64,000 nucleotides of DNA. It comes from Sparassis latifolia (lineage: Eukaryota > Basidiomycota > Agaricomycetes > Polyporales > Sparassidaceae). Where the stretch lies: positions 4,154,001 through 4,218,000 of the forward strand of contig CM031556.1 of the NCBI GenBank assembly GCA_018466975.1, in the 5' to 3' direction. Below are positions 15,955-27,579 of this stretch, piece by piece. Made by a program: the position numbers and the translations under genes. Below the pieces are notes generated by a model that searched no databases, was not told the DNA's origin, and saw nothing but the letters and a program-made list of their open reading frames with translations. How positions within the stretch are numbered: the stretch's first letter is position 1; every line of letters begins with the position of its first letter.

Positions 15955-17035
15955 ATGACTCGCAGTTCTTTTACTAGGTCTCGCCGACAATTTCAACCCA
16001 GGCTGCTGGCCTCTCCGCCGCCACCCGATAGTGGGAGCATCACTTTACCGCCAAATACACTAGAGCTCGCCCATGTTAGCGGGATGCAGACTGTTACTCC
16101 GCCTCCATCGCCTAAACTCTTGCCACCGTCATCCTCGTGTAGACCTCGGCATCGGGCCTATCAGTACTGGGGATATCTGGAGCCACTCAACGTAGGCACA
16201 CCATACCGAAACTGGTATTTTAGCAGAACGAAGACATCGTATAGGATTGGTAGTGGGAACACCATGGACCTTCAAGTTACGACAGCAGGCTCTATCAGTA
16301 TGTTATCTAAATTCTATTAGCTGACGGTGGCAGGATCTGAGTGCGTGTCATTCGCAGTTTTTCACCACACCACGATATCGTGGAACAAAACCGACGACGA
16401 TGAGGCGGTGCAGGTGGTGGGCTACTCCGGCCATCACGGTGAGCCTTACGGTACTTACGTGAGTGTTACACCTCATCGTCCTTTCTTTGCTCTACTTTCG
16501 CTACGTGGCTGCTAGTATGTACTTTACCAGTCAACACTGACATGACTACTCTCGGAATCTATTCAGATCAACGACCAACGGATCACAGACAACACACCAA
16601 CTACGCTATGTCACGGGGACCGTCTCACATTTGGAACCATAGGAGTCATGAGCGCTGACGAAGATTTGCGTAAGTATTTCTCCCATTCTGTTGTTCTGAA
16701 GGCTTTGTTATGTTCACATCTTATTCATGTTGCAACAAACAGGGTTCGTCTGGCTTCAATGCACTCATAACGGTTGGCTCGACCACTACTACCAGCAGGA
16801 TTCCGGACACTTTGGTATGAATCTCGATGAGTTGAATAATTTCTACGACTTTCCTGGTGCGTATACCGGTGCCTACCAACGCAACGACAATCCCCAGGAG
16901 GATCCCGATGAATATCATCCCAAGAAATATCCTGTTGGATATCGTGCCAAAACCCCCGAATGTCTCGATGACTATCACTTCGACGACACTGATGAGTCTA
17001 CTCCCAGTGACCCATTGGCGTTTGCCGGGTGGTAA
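15955..17035 (+). CDS. FHA-domain protein
   Basis: Small protein with one forkhead-associated domain, a phosphothreonine-binding fold. After a Ser/Pro-rich N-terminus come WGYLEPLNVGTPYRNWYFSR and TSYRIGSGNTMDLQV (first strands with the IGS turn). After an intron come FHHTTISWNKTDDDEAVQV; after another, YGTY / INDQRITDNTPTTLCHGDRLTFG, the GTxIN and GDxLTFG strands. The final exon, after an intron at about 16671-16740, adds FVWLQCTHNGWLDHYY and an acidic, Asp- and Tyr-rich tail ending AFAGW, TAA 17033-17035. Which of two in-frame acceptors (near 16333 or 16358) opens exon 2 is unclear. The ATG at 15955 was chosen because a TATA box lies upstream. Partner and pathway are not evident. Confidence 0.75.
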
Positions 17036-17360
17036 TATGCATTGGCAAAGTTATATTCACGGACCTTGCTGTATTTGTATCACCCTCACTTCATAATGTC
17101 CTACGGGTCAATGTATTGTTAGCCCGTGCTCCACGTATAATTACCTCTAATATCGTCTCCATTCAAACATGCCCTCGATCCAGCGCGTGCGTGGTACTCG
17201 AGAACCCAGAGCGAGGCGAGTGTGCTTCTTTGAAACGCCCTTTATCAGCAACGTCAAGGGAGAAAGAATCGAGCCTGAGAATCAGCTTTACGCAGCGAGC
17301 GCTGCGTTGTATTCTTGCCGTGAGTCTCTGGGTGCAGGCGCCCCTATCGTCTTGTTCACC
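17036..17360. other. Intergenic between FHA gene and O-methyltransferase
   Basis: This 325-bp gap carries the FHA 3' flank and the O-methyltransferase promoter. An in-frame upstream ATG exists at 17169, but its 64 extra residues look unlike the family. Nothing else was recognised. Confidence 0.4.
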
Positions 17361-19009
17361 ATGACCAGCGCAGCGAAGAAAAGTCGGAAACTACGAGCCC
17401 TCATCCAGCTTCTCAACGATGCCTCAGAAGTAGTTATCACCGAATGGGAAGCACAAGACCTCAAGAATGCAAAAGATGAAGGCCGGACAAACGACGAGGG
17501 TCTCGTTCCGTCGGCGGCGCTGTACGAAGCCCGCCGCACCATCCTTGGCGCCTGCGGGATGTGCAGTGACCTCGTGCAAGAACCGGGGAGCCGCCTTATG
17601 GAGGTCTCGAACCAATACTACATTTCGCGTGCGCTGTACGTCGCAGCGGAGGCGCGCGTTGCAAACATTCTAGCTGACGCTGACCCTACTACGACCGGCG
17701 TCCCGATCGAGGACATCAGTGCGAAGGTCAACATACAGGCACACAAACTCCGTGAGTTAGTCGCAGATTTGGGAGACGTGGTCGAAAATAGACCTGACAA
17801 ACGAGCTAGTACGGGTCTTGCGCGTCCTCTGTTCAGTGCATATCTTCGCAGAAGTTCGAGACCGTCACTTCGCAAACAACCCCACAAGCCAGTACTTGTG
17901 CAGAGAGCCATTGAGGTGCTGGGTACTGCTTCAGTAGGTCTTTTCCACACTTACAAGTTGCAACGATGAGTGTGATGATCTTTATAGTGGCACAGAGCTA
18001 TATGCCGCGTCGACCAAATTGCCTGCAGTGCTTTTCGACCCCGTCAAGACACATTCGTTTTCTCCGCGCGAGACGGCATTCCAGGAGTCGAAGGGAACTG
18101 CCAAGACGTTCTGGGAGTATCTCGAGGAAGGAGAAGAGCAACCAGATGGCACAGTGAAGCCACGACGCATGGTCGAGATATTCAACCTTGCGATGGTTGG
18201 AGGTGGGAGAACACATTCAGCCTCCCTATATGCTGGTGAAAATACACAAAAAATCATCGATAATCTATGCTTACCCGTCTTGACAGACTTCCCATGGGAA
18301 GCCCTCGGTGAATGCACGATTGTTGACGTTGGAGGCGGAGTGGGTAGGTGTGCATCCCATTGCGACTGTTGAAACGAAGTCAACAGATGCATTATATTCC
18401 AATAGGCGGCATGAGCCTCGATCTGGCGAAGCGATTTCCGAAACTGCGCTTCATTGTGCAAGACGTCCCTGCAGTCATTCGGCAGGCCGAAGCAGTCTGG
18501 CTGCGAGGATGCCCTGGAGCCATCGAGACCAAAAGGACCCAGCTCATGGGACACGACTTCTTCACGGCACAACCTGTGAAGGGAGCAGACGTATACCTTA
18601 TGCGAAGTATCCTGTACGTGACTTACTCCTCCAATGGTGTTAGGCTCCACACAGCTCACCGCACGCACACAGGCATGACTGGCCAGACGACGAATGTGTC
18701 GCCATCCTGACGGAGCTGCGCAAAGCGATGGCGCCGCACTCGCGAATCCTGTCCACGGATCAGGCGATCAACACGACAGTGGGCTCGCCCCACCTCAAGC
18801 GTGCGCCGGCACCACTTCCCGCGAACTATGGCTATGCCCACCAGATGGCGGGAATACGTGACATGAACATGATGACGATGTTCAACGGTATGGAACGCAC
18901 GCCACAAGACTTCAGCGCCTTAGCTGAGCGAGCGGGACTGAGGGTGGTCAAGGTGTGGGAAGGTCGTGGATTGTACGCCATCACGGAAATGGGATGGACT
19001 GACCGATGA
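17361..19009 (+). CDS. SAM-dependent O-methyltransferase (plant/fungal COMT type)
   Basis: Likely methylates a hydroxyl on a phenolic or polyketide-type small molecule. The start MTSAAKKSRKLRALIQLLNDASE at 17361 matches the family N-terminus. The dimerisation and winged-helix part includes HKLL / RVLRVLCSVHIFAEVRDRHFANNPTSQYL, created by splicing out 17751-17809. The substrate cap is LFDPVKTHSFSPRETAFQ with FWEYLEE. The SAM-binding motif VDVGGGVGGMSLDLAKRFPKL is split by an intron after GGGVG. Then come FIVQDVPAVI, GHDFFTAQPVKGADVYLMRSIL and, in the next exon, HDWPDDECVAIL with the catalytic His. The end is TEMGWTDR, TGA 19007-19009. About 440 residues and apparently intact. It converges on the peroxiredoxin-like gene 128 bp away, and no other biosynthetic gene is adjacent, so a cluster is not evident. 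Confidence 0.85.
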
Positions 19010-19137
19010 AAGCAAGCTACAGAAATAAGAGACTGTGGAGTGACAATATTACAAGAATTCCATGTTGTAGAACAGTGTTCCAGAGATCCCCATTGGAAGC
19101 CTACAATGCCTTGGAGCCGAGTCTAGAGGAGGTATGT

Positions 19138-20340
19138 TCATGGGTATGCGACTCCTGCCTCACGCATTAGGTCCGCTACTTCCACGTCTGAGTGATATCA
19201 AACCAAGATGAATTAGCTCGCCTCACATAAAAATATATAACTCACGATCCTCTGTGTGATGCATCCGCGATGCAAACAGACATTTTTCGCCTTCTGAAGT
19301 ATTCGTGAATAACATGTCAATTTATGGTAACAAGAGTGAGAGGTGTACGTACGTGGTCCGAAAATGAAATCACCGCCTAACTGCGAAATGTTTCCTTGCT
19401 TGCCGATACGCGTCGGGTTTTTGATTGGCCCATCCTGATCATGAGGGTTTGTCAGTTCCTGCCCTCTACAAGATGTGGAAACTTGCAGCGTGATTGGCCG
19501 CGCTTACCCAGATGCTCTTCAAGGCATTTTGGAGAAAGCCCTTAGTGATGTAGCTCCGCTTCGTCTGCCTACTAGGTGTGCGCTCGAGGGACTGAATAAG
19601 GTCGAAAATATGATACAGCGTGCGGGCGGGATCCGCGTATACGTCGCCCTCGAAGCCAGTGGTCACTGGTTATAAGATTTAGGTGCACAGCAGTCAGCCT
19701 AAGTTAACGAGGCTTCGTCAGAAGTCCTTGCAACAGCTCCATCTCCATTCATTCTAGAAGGAAGTACTGCAAGGATGGGGAAGGGAGATCGTAGAAGTAG
19801 GGAACTCCAACACGTACATCCCCAATCGCAATGCCACCCACTTACCGCAGTAGTTCGCAATGAGTCGCCAATCACCGCAACCGATGAGTACTATCCGTGC
19901 ACCAGCCCATTCCAAGGCCTCCTTTCGCACCGATGCAAGTTGTGAAACATATTGCTAGAGAGTCTCAAGTTTTCGAACGCACGATTATGTGAGAGGAAAA
20001 TTACCTGGCAGCTCTACACCAGGTCAACATCAGAATGGAAGAATCGCGCAAGTGAGGCTCAAGTAGTCACGTACACCACAGAAAAAGTGTCCTAAATGAA
20101 GCGAGATGCACAATATAAAAGAAAGCAGGGAGTTCGAGTCAGCGCGTGCTTATCGTCTCAGACGGAGACTCAATAGGAGACTGATACAACACGAATGAAA
20201 ATCAGAATTGTCTTCTGTTCCCGAAAAATGTTCTTAAAGTTGAGCTTGTTGCCCTCAGCGTCATAGACCGGTAGCGTGGTGGCTTTTTTGAGAGTTTGTC
20301 TGTCTGGAAGAGACGGAAGAGAGGGCCTTGTGGCGTCCAT
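19138..20340 (-). CDS. Peroxiredoxin-like protein (AhpC/TSA_2, PRXL2/AAED1-like) with micro-exons
   Basis: Thioredoxin-fold antioxidant-type protein. No single long frame exists, but spliced reading from ATG 20338-20340 gives MDATRPSLPSLPDRQ, then LPVYDAEGNKLNFKNIFREQKTILIFI (exon 20193-20340), RHFFCG (17-nt exon 20075-20091), SCQ (9-nt exon 20005-20013), QYVSQLASVRKEALEWAGARIVLIGCGDWRLIANYC, TTGFEGDVYADPARTLYHIFDLI, DGPIKNPTRIGKQGNISQLGGDFIFGP, GEKCLFASRMHHTED and a tail VEVADLMREAGVAYP with TGA 19138-19140. Every junction keeps frame and has GT..AG borders. The CGSC motif is the redox CxxC of the family and is assembled from two tiny exons. The DVYADP-R-LY, GNISQLGG and RMHHTED signatures are diagnostic of AhpC-TSA_2 proteins in fungi. 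About 240 residues, intact. Confidence 0.85.
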
Positions 20341-20490
20341 GGTCACCGATGGTCACGCCGAAGGTCGTGGTTCAAGTTGGCGTGCTGGGCGCCTATATCG
20401 CAAGACACCTTGCGCCCTGTTCCCGAAAACGGAACAGCCTGGTGGCTCGGCTGCAAGACGACTTAGGAGGGTGAACTAGGAGACAGGGGC

Positions 20491-20516
20491 AGGTAGGTAG
20501 GTAGGTAGGTAGGTAG
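20491..20516. repeat. (GTAG)n microsatellite
   Basis: About six tandem copies of the tetranucleotide GTAG follow the upstream flank of the peroxiredoxin-like gene. Confidence 0.9.
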
Positions 20517-21189
20517 ATTACCGGCATTGGTCCCATTCAGGAACACCGGGTTGTCGCACCTAGATCTCTGCTATGTACCCGTGCACAGTACACTACAGAA
20601 ATCTAGGATACAACACATCCAGGACAGAAAACGCTCTGATCAATGCGTACTCATCTACACAGCTCCCAGTGCATCGAAGTTGATTTGAGGGCAAGGGAAA
20701 ACCCAGTGGGAAAAACCCCGAACTCAGGGAGCTGCTTCAACAAGAGCACTGTCCCACGAAATCCATCAAGGATGCATGAGACTAAGTAGGCTCTCCAGCT
20801 GTTGTTATATGTGGAAGAAGTGTATGCTTCCTTGTGTGAAACACTTAGGATGTTGTACGTGGATGTGCCAGATATTCTGCACCATACACAAAAAAGCAAG
20901 CGGGACATAGCTGCATGTTCACACATCAAGTGTGACACTTCCACAGGTAGCAAAGAGCGAGAGCTGCACGTCATGATTTGAAAGAGTAATTACAGGTTGC
21001 ATGAAGAATGCCAGCACAGTCACTGTGCATACTTGACCCCACTCACCACGATGCCCGATGCACGATGTGCACATGGAGCATAATATGGAAGTGCTGCACA
21101 CTGCTGGATCTCGAGCTGGGGTATACAGGTAGCGCGACGGCTCGCGGACAAGGGGTCGACAACAGCAATGCGATGGATGAGAATGCTCG

Positions 21190-21750
21190 CATGCGAAAGA
21201 ACTCGCATTACAGGATGGGCAGTGCGGGCACTGTGTCTCAATGCTGACCATAACATCGTGTTCTGTAAACACACTTCTCATGTCACGATGGTCCACGGTG
21301 TCATTAGAGTAGCAGAGGACGATATTCATGAACAACACAAATAGGGGTAAGGTGAGTGATAGGTAGACCACTACCATTGGTCGGCATCCGCAGTCACAGG
21401 CAGGAGCAGCGCGCACTAAAAGGCGGGTAGCAGCGGACGCTGTGCGTCGATGCTGGACATGGAAGGTACACAATAAATGCATGCCTTAGAAGCAGGCGGG
21501 AGTAGCGAGCATTGTGCATCGATGCTGGACATATAGCTGCCATCTGTAAACACTTTCCCGCAGCATAAGGGCATCCACCGCCATTAGTGGGCATCCGCGC
21601 GAAAAGGTGGGTAACAGTGGACGCTGTGCGTCGACGCTGGACATGGAGCCATCTTCCGCAAACATGTTGTATATGTTACGATAGTCATCAGTGTCGTTTT
21701 AGCAGTAGAGAGCAATATTCTTGAATATCAGGAATAGGGGTAAGCCGAGA
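21190..21750. repeat. Degenerate tandem repeats with GTCGATGCTGGACAT core
   Basis: Variants of a block reading roughly GCGGACGCTGTGCGTCGATGCTGGACAT start near 21427, 21507 and 21611; a weaker one lies near 21215. A second shared block (TGTAAACAC...CATGTCACGATGGTCCAC) recurs near 21263 and, altered, near 21660-21690. A third (ATATTC..GAA....AATAGGGGTAAG) is at 21325-21353 and 21715-21742. The pattern implies an old tandem duplication with a unit of a few hundred bases containing smaller sub-repeats. Confidence 0.65.
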
Positions 21751-22035
21751 TGATGGTGGCAGGTACCTTCGCAGTTATGTAAGTACATGGCCTAGACAAG
21801 TACTAATGTGCTACGGAATGGAAATGGGAGGGGCATCTCAGGTCTCCTCCCATCACTCAGGCTGATACTAGGTGAGTACACCCGGCGAGTCGCAACCTCC
21901 TTCTCCTGTTCTCGTACTGACAAGAAAATGAACCGCTAGTGCAAGAAGGTACCGTGCTCTCCTAATCCTGTACACCTCAAACTTCAGAGGACAGTGGCCA
22001 GAGGTTAGACGCAACAAACGTAGGACTACTATATC

Positions 22036-22999
22036 ATGGCTTCTCGGGCTGTAGAGACATATCCGGTCGATTCTCGAGAGGCCAGAGATGCCCTCAACAT
22101 ATGCAGGAAGTGTCAGTCAATTTGCCGAATGTTGTCATACTCCAGTTAATTCCTCAGACATCCTTGCCTCTACCAGGTGGCAAAGCCAGAGGCCCTAACG
22201 TGAATTTATCAGTGTGCGCAGGGTGCAAGCGATGGTATTATTGTGTAAGAGATCAGCGGTGCTATTTGTGACAGTGCTCTGACATTGATTTCACTTTCAG
22301 AGTCGCGAATGCCAGAAGTCAGACTGGCCTGAACATAAGGAGCAGTGTCGCGCGGCAAATTATTGGTACGAAATTCTAACTAAGCGTGACGATGCCTTGC
22401 TAGCCAGGGAGCGCACGTCGGACAAAGCGCCGGAAGCTCTGCCCTCGCAAGTGGCGGATCGCAAGTTGCGGACGAAGTGGCGGCGTGGCAGACACTTCAT
22501 GCCATCGCTTCACGTAGCATCGACGAATGCGTTCCGTGTCGGGGCTGACCTCCTTCCCCGCGGCTGGGAAGACAATGTCTTTATGGTCAGGATCGACTGT
22601 CTGCCTAATCCATTGCCCACGTCCCGTCCTTGGTCCCGCTTTACCGTCGTGGACGCCAAAATAGTCCCGTTCACGTGGTATGCATCACTGATGGGGTCCA
22701 AGCACTACGAGAAGTTCTTGAAGGACCGCAAGGATGCGGTGGAGGCGGGAAAGGCTGCAGGATACACTGGCGCCATCCATATTATTCTGAACGCCGTGTA
22801 TCATGGGAACATACCGATGAGCTTTTCCCTACCGTTCGATGCGAGAACGGCGGCGGGCGTTGAGCAGATCGATGATTGGTTCGACTTGCTGAAAACGGCC
22901 GTCGAAGGAATTTGTGGACGCAAAACGTTGGACACTCTTCCTGGCTCGTCTTCCTCCAATCAATTAGCAGAGAAACAAGGAGATCATATCCGGAGATGA
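22036..22999 (+). CDS. MYND-type zinc-finger protein
   Basis: The N-terminal MYND finger (protein-binding zinc module) is assembled over three exons: MASRAVETYPVDSREARDALNICRKC, then GKARGPNVNLSVCAGCKRWYYC after a GTCAGT-donor intron, then SRECQKSDWPEHKEQC. This supplies the C-x2-C, C-x2-C, C-x3-C and H-x3-C ligands. The last exon continues to 22999 (TGA) with RAANYWYEILTKRDDALLARE and a C-terminal region of about 190 residues (PRGWEDNVFMVRIDCLP, AVYHGNIPMSFSLPFD) of no known fold. About 280 residues. MYND-only proteins are numerous in agaricomycetes and mostly unstudied. The start is the first ATG that yields a complete finger. Confidence 0.8.
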
Positions 23000-23147
23000 A
23001 GTAATTCACGCTTGTATTGTCTTGTTTTTATCGACCAGTAACGTCAGGTCCACCGTAACAAAGACGCGAATGTACTGGTACCCCCAGACTACTACTCGGA
23101 GCTTCCAACAGAGTATAACCTTGGATGTGACTTCGGGTTCGAGTCGA

Positions 23148-24297
23148 CTAATGACCAGATAGTAATTTTTTGCCCCACGGGTCGAGGTCAGTCAGCTCGA
23201 AGTCAAACCAATCAGCTCGTCTTCCCTGTCCTTTGACATGAGCGAGGACGCATTGCCGAAGGTGGTCTCGCAGCAGGGCATCTGAAGGGCGGTACTTTGC
23301 TCCCACATTCATGTTGATCCAGAGTGAGCGTCCGTGCAGCTTGCCGTGGCTAGTAAAGTCAATGACTTGATATTCGTCCTAGCGGAAGAAGGTCGACTCA
23401 GGGCACGTCGTTAGACGTTAGAGCGCAGCCTTACTCACGTCCGGGTTGATTCCAAAGTCATAGTTGTTAAACATGTCGTGGATGTCAGTCCGAAGCAGCA
23501 CGCCGTTCTGTATGGAGTTGATTCCGTCAGGGCCTTGGGAGGCGATAGATGCATCGTCCTGTATTTTGTCCTTGAATCTTTTCTCATCCCACTTAACCCA
23601 ACAACGACCACCGAAGCAGTGAGCCAGTTTTCTGGAGGCGTAACAAAGGAAGCACTCACCGTGTCCTTATGCACAACAGGGAAGATATGCGAGGCATGAA
23701 ATGTGGCATAGTCTCCATGTTGCACGGGTATACCGGTTACACAGCAGCGATTGTCTCGAGCGCGAACGCGGTCCCTGAAGTATTCAGCCTATGCGAAAAA
23801 CCCTGAAAGTTTAGCGACTCTGCAGAGATATTTGAGACGCACTTCAGTGACAGGGGTTGCTTCCATAGTCAGCGGTCGCGGCCGATGGCTCTCGCGAAGC
23901 AGACTAACAGGGATGGGACGTGCATCTGGCAGAGGTACAGCACGAAAATCAAATTTTCTGTGAAATTTGACAGCAGTAAGTCGAGCCCAACCTTCTGAAC
24001 AAATAGCATAATTTCCGAAGGGTAACGTGCCGTCATCCTCGTGGTCTAATGGCTCTCCTATCGGGTCCCCCTCCTTATCTGCGGGAAAGAGAGCCCAGGG
24101 AATATCGATGTCCAAAATCATATTCAACCAGGAGAAAAACAACGACACAGACACCGCGCCATGTTGATACAGTCCTTTCAGATAGGAGTCCTTAGTCATG
24201 AAAACAATACCCGGAGGACAGCCACTTTACCTGCGACATTAACGGGTGGAGTGGCATGAGCATCCCATACATAAATGTTCCTTGGTAAGAAATGCAT
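23148..24297 (-). CDS. HNH_2-type endonuclease-domain protein
   Basis: Fungal HNH_2 protein of the kind abundant in mushrooms; nuclease activity is inferred only from the domain. Spliced exons read FSWLNMILDIDIPWALFPAD, GDPIGEPLDHEDDGTLPFGNYA, RPLTMEATPVTE, AEYFRDRVRARDNRCCVTGIPV, HGDYATFHASHIFPVVHKDT, WDEKRFKDKIQDDASIAS, GINSIQNGVLLRTDIHDMFNNYDFGINPD and DEYQVIDFTSHGKLHGRSLW, ending DPWGKKLLSGH at TAG 23148-23150. HASHIFP (first His), the Asn of SIQNGVLL and DIHDMF (last His) form the HNH signature, with Cys pairs nearby. The N-terminus is uncertain: ATG 24295-24297 opens MHFLPRNIYVWDAHATPPVNVAG as in family members, but it joins the next block out of frame near 24215. A later start at 24199 or a one-base break is possible. 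Confidence 0.7.
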
Positions 24298-24974
24298 ATT
24301 GTTGCGTCCCTTTAGTTGGCTGTCTTGGTGTATCGGTTTGTGGAGGGCTTCAAGTTTTTGGCCCCCTTAAGGAGACAAAGTTGTGTCGCAGTCCAAACGA
24401 CCTGCCGTAAAAACGGTCCGTCAGATGTCCGTCAGCTACGTCGTGAGGGCAGTCAGAGACAACTATAAGGACATGCCTAAGTAATGGACTGTCAGATGAA
24501 TGTCCGGGACGTTGGAGGACAACGTTGCGCTAATTCCATTTCTAGGTATTCCCCTGTCCTGGCGCCGAGTCTTGCTGTCACTCGAGGGAGGCAGCACGAT
24601 TTGCGGGATCCTATAGTAGGAACACCCCGGTCATCTTCGCGAGCCGGCAAACTTGGGGCATAGCATCGATTAGACTTGGTAAATACTGTACAACGTCTAT
24701 TAAATAATTCAATTTGTAGGATGAGGTTGCTGAAGATCTCAGATCATTGTGATCGCGCGGTCGGCGCTAAATTTGAGCTCGTCGTTGCATCTTCAATCAT
24801 GGCGTTGTCCGGAAGGATATACTCTTGAATTTCGTGGTGCTGTACTCAGAAATCTGTTCGGCGATATTGTGGCAGCTAATTGAATCGTTCGTCGCCTGTC
24901 CATATTCGAACTTGAACCTTGCACGACGATTCTGTCCATCGCCCGAAACACTCTCAAGAGCTGTATAGTCTATT
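24298..24974. other. Intergenic, divergent promoter region
   Basis: This 677-bp gap lies between the HNH gene (minus) and Exo84 (plus). It includes short GTCCGTCAG-type repeats near 24417-24510 but nothing resembling a gene. Confidence 0.4.
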
Positions 24975-27579
24975 ATGCAGTCACTTCGCTCCAGAAGACC
25001 TTCCGAGTCATCTCCGAAGTCACAGCAGCGCGGGAACAAGCTCATTCGACCATCGCAGCGCGACCTCGCGCGCAAGACGACCCGCGTCGATGACAAAATC
25101 AGGAAGCGCATGTCCATGCGCTATGCCGATATTTCCTCTCCGACGAGTGTGGATGGTGTCCCTCCAGTGCCGAGTCTGCCTATTGGGACATCCCTGCCGA
25201 TGCCCGTGCACGGCGAGGAGGATGGCGTACTCGTGAGTGCGACCACTCCTGCAGAGGATTCGCGCGTGGTGGAGCTGAGGTTGTTGGACAATGACGAGTT
25301 TGATGCCGATGCTTGTGGGTAGAGTTTTGATGTGAACATGCCATTGGAGTGACTCGCTGTTGCAGTTCTCAAGCTGAAATTGGCGAACTCAACGGAAGCG
25401 GAACTGAAGACGTTGCAGTCGTCTTTGCAGTCGCAGAAGCAAGCTGTCGCAGTGGACCTGCAGCATGACGTGTTCAAGAAGTGAGTCCTTAGCCTGTGCG
25501 AGTGCGAGTCGAAGCTGACGCTGCGCAGCTATGAGGAGTTTGTGCAGGTCTCCAAGGAAGTCAGCGTATTAGAGAACGAGATGCTCGAATTCAAGGAGTG
25601 CTTGGCGGACTGGAAGAGTATGCCTTCTCTTCTGCACATCGAGGAATCCGCCTCAGTCGCAGGTACGCTGGTAAAGCCCCTGCTTGTAGCCTGGTGCTGA
25701 GTCTAGTAGATCGCCGCCGCAACGTCCGATCCTCTGTTGCGGATCTGCGTGTACTATACGCGAATCAAATGCAGACGCTTCATACGCAGATTGAGGGATC
25801 GAACAAGTTCGTGCCCACCACTGCCGGGCGTCACGTTATCACAGAGTTGGACAACGTTCTGTCGCTCAATCCTGCGACGTATAAGGTCGACCATACTACC
25901 CGCTTCGTCGTACTCGACGATGCTGTCCTTGTGGCACGAAGACGGAGGAGGCGGAACAACGCCGAGAGCGATAAGCTGGTTGCGGAGAGGTGCTGGCCGT
26001 TGAATGAGATGCTCGTGTTGGATACGAAGGACACTGCCAGTAGGTACTCTGCTTTTCATTTCTTGCAGTAACCTGATGAAAGCAGCTATGTCGAACGTGT
26101 TCAAGATTCGCCACGGGAAGGAGACCCATGTCTACCGCACTGAAGCACCAGGTGATAAGCGACATCTCTTGCAGCAGTTCCGTCAAGTTGCAGAAGAGCT
26201 CTCCGCGAAGAGACGGAAGGAACGTGAGGGCGAACATTTACGGCGGAAGAGCTTATGGGGGAGTGACGTAAGCCTTCGTGTATACACATCTCTACATCGC
26301 CGCTGACCATTAAATGCAGCGAAATTCAGTCGCATTCGATGCAGCACCGTCGCCTCCGCCGTGGATGGCAGAAATTATGGCCCAAGAAATGGGCTCAACT
26401 GCAAAGGAAAAGGCCGAGCGTGACGCACGCTGGATCACCGACTTCTCGGATGATCTCACTGTAGCCATTTCGTTGCGAGAGTGGGATCAGGCAGTATCAC
26501 TGGTTGAGCAAGGTCTGTTGATTGCACCCTACTCAAGGATTGGGAGACCTGACAAGTCGTTAACAGGCGAAGCAAATCTTCCTACCATGCCCTCACTTGC
26601 AGTCAAACTTAACCCGCTTAAAGCGTCGCTCACGGCTGCACTTCTGCAGTCGCTATCGATGCCTACCAACCGCAAAACGATGGTCGTGAGCATCATCTCT
26701 CTTCTAGTTCGACTCAAAGCAGGTGCTGCCGCGCGAAATACCTTCCTTGCAGTGCGAGCAGACTTGCTTCGCAAGCGGGTACGAATGATACGATTCGAGG
26801 GGCACATCCCGTTGTATATCAGTGACTTGGCCATCGTCGTGTTCACCGGGATTAAGCACACGGCAGATTGGTTCCTGGCGAGTTTCCGGGAGAATGAAGT
26901 GGCGAGTTGTGAGTACATGATGAGATTTGCAGGTTTCGTTGATTTAACACAGCTTTCTTGTAATCCTATCTCGTAGGCTTCGTGGAATGGGCCCGGAAGC
27001 AGATGGAGGTGTACGCAGAGATGTTCCGGAAACAAGTCTACAGTACCGATGTAGACCAGGAGACGATCGAGGAAGCGATCAAAATCACGCACATCCAGAG
27101 CAGGAAGGCAAGGGCACGTTTTGTATCTCATATGCAACATCTCACCCAGCTATGCAGCTCCTCGAAGAATACGGCATAGACTTCCGGTTCCTCCTCGACC
27201 GAATCCTGATCGAGAAGCCCAAAGATACCTTACCACCGCCAACTTTCCGTTCGCATCCAGAGAAGGAACCCGAGCGCACGCGCGTGCGCGCCTCGACGCC
27301 CCTGCGTGCCCGCTCCCCTGCTTACCCATCCGTCCCACCGCTACGCTCGCCCGTTCCCCTGTTCCCCCGCTTCCGGAGATCGCACCGCTCTCACCCACGC
27401 CCCGCATTGTCTCCCCTACGCCCCGTGCCGCGTCTGCTGTTTCTACCCGCTCGGCAACGCCTACGCCGCGCACGAGAGGCAGTGCGGCACCCCCACCGCG
27501 ATCGCGGGACCGCCCGGGCAGCGCGACCGGACATCGTCCGCCGCCTGTCGCTATCCCCAGGAGGGAAGGGATGATCTAG
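24975..27579 (+). CDS. EXO84: Exocyst complex subunit Exo84
   Basis: Subunit of the octameric exocyst that tethers secretory vesicles at the growing hyphal tip. ATG 24975 opens MQSLRSRRPSESSPK and the conserved DDKIRKRMSMRYADIS. Next exons give LKLKLANSTEAELKTLQSSLQSQ and VQVSKEVSVLENEMLEFKECL, the N-terminal coiled coil of the exocyst core. A PH-like domain spans about 25800-26150 (VPTTAGRHVITELDN to VFKIRHGKETHVYR). The C-terminal cullin-repeat part (Exo84_C) runs from DDLTVAISLREWDQAVSLVEQG through SLVEQG, HTADWFLASFRENEVASC and FVEWARKQMEVYAEMFRKQV to YGIDFRFLLDRILIEKP. After that the best frame changes: either a GC-rich intron (about 27283-27379) or a one-base shift leads into a Pro/Ser/Arg-rich tail ending RPPPVAIPRREGMI, TAG 27577-27579. 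Confidence 0.88.

Larger units (their letters stand above)
20341..22035. other. 1.7-kb intergenic with simple and degenerate repeats
   Basis: The gap lies between two divergently transcribed genes (peroxiredoxin-like minus, MYND plus). It holds a GTAG microsatellite and a degenerate repeat zone, listed separately. A 187-codon minus frame (20919-21482) covers the repeat zone, is Cys- and Ser-rich without a known domain, and is not accepted as a gene. Confidence 0.45.

Noticed and set aside
17169..17360. An earlier in-frame start for the O-methyltransferase
   Set aside because: The extra 64 residues are Arg-rich and unlike the family; MTSAAKKSRKLRALIQLL at 17361 matches the usual N-terminus.
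20491..20516. The GTAG run as a telomere-like sequence
   Set aside because: The unit is GTAG, not TTAGGG, and it lies in an ordinary intergenic region.
20919..21482. A 187-codon minus frame rich in Cys and hydrophobic residues
   Set aside because: It overlaps degenerate tandem repeats and has no domain.
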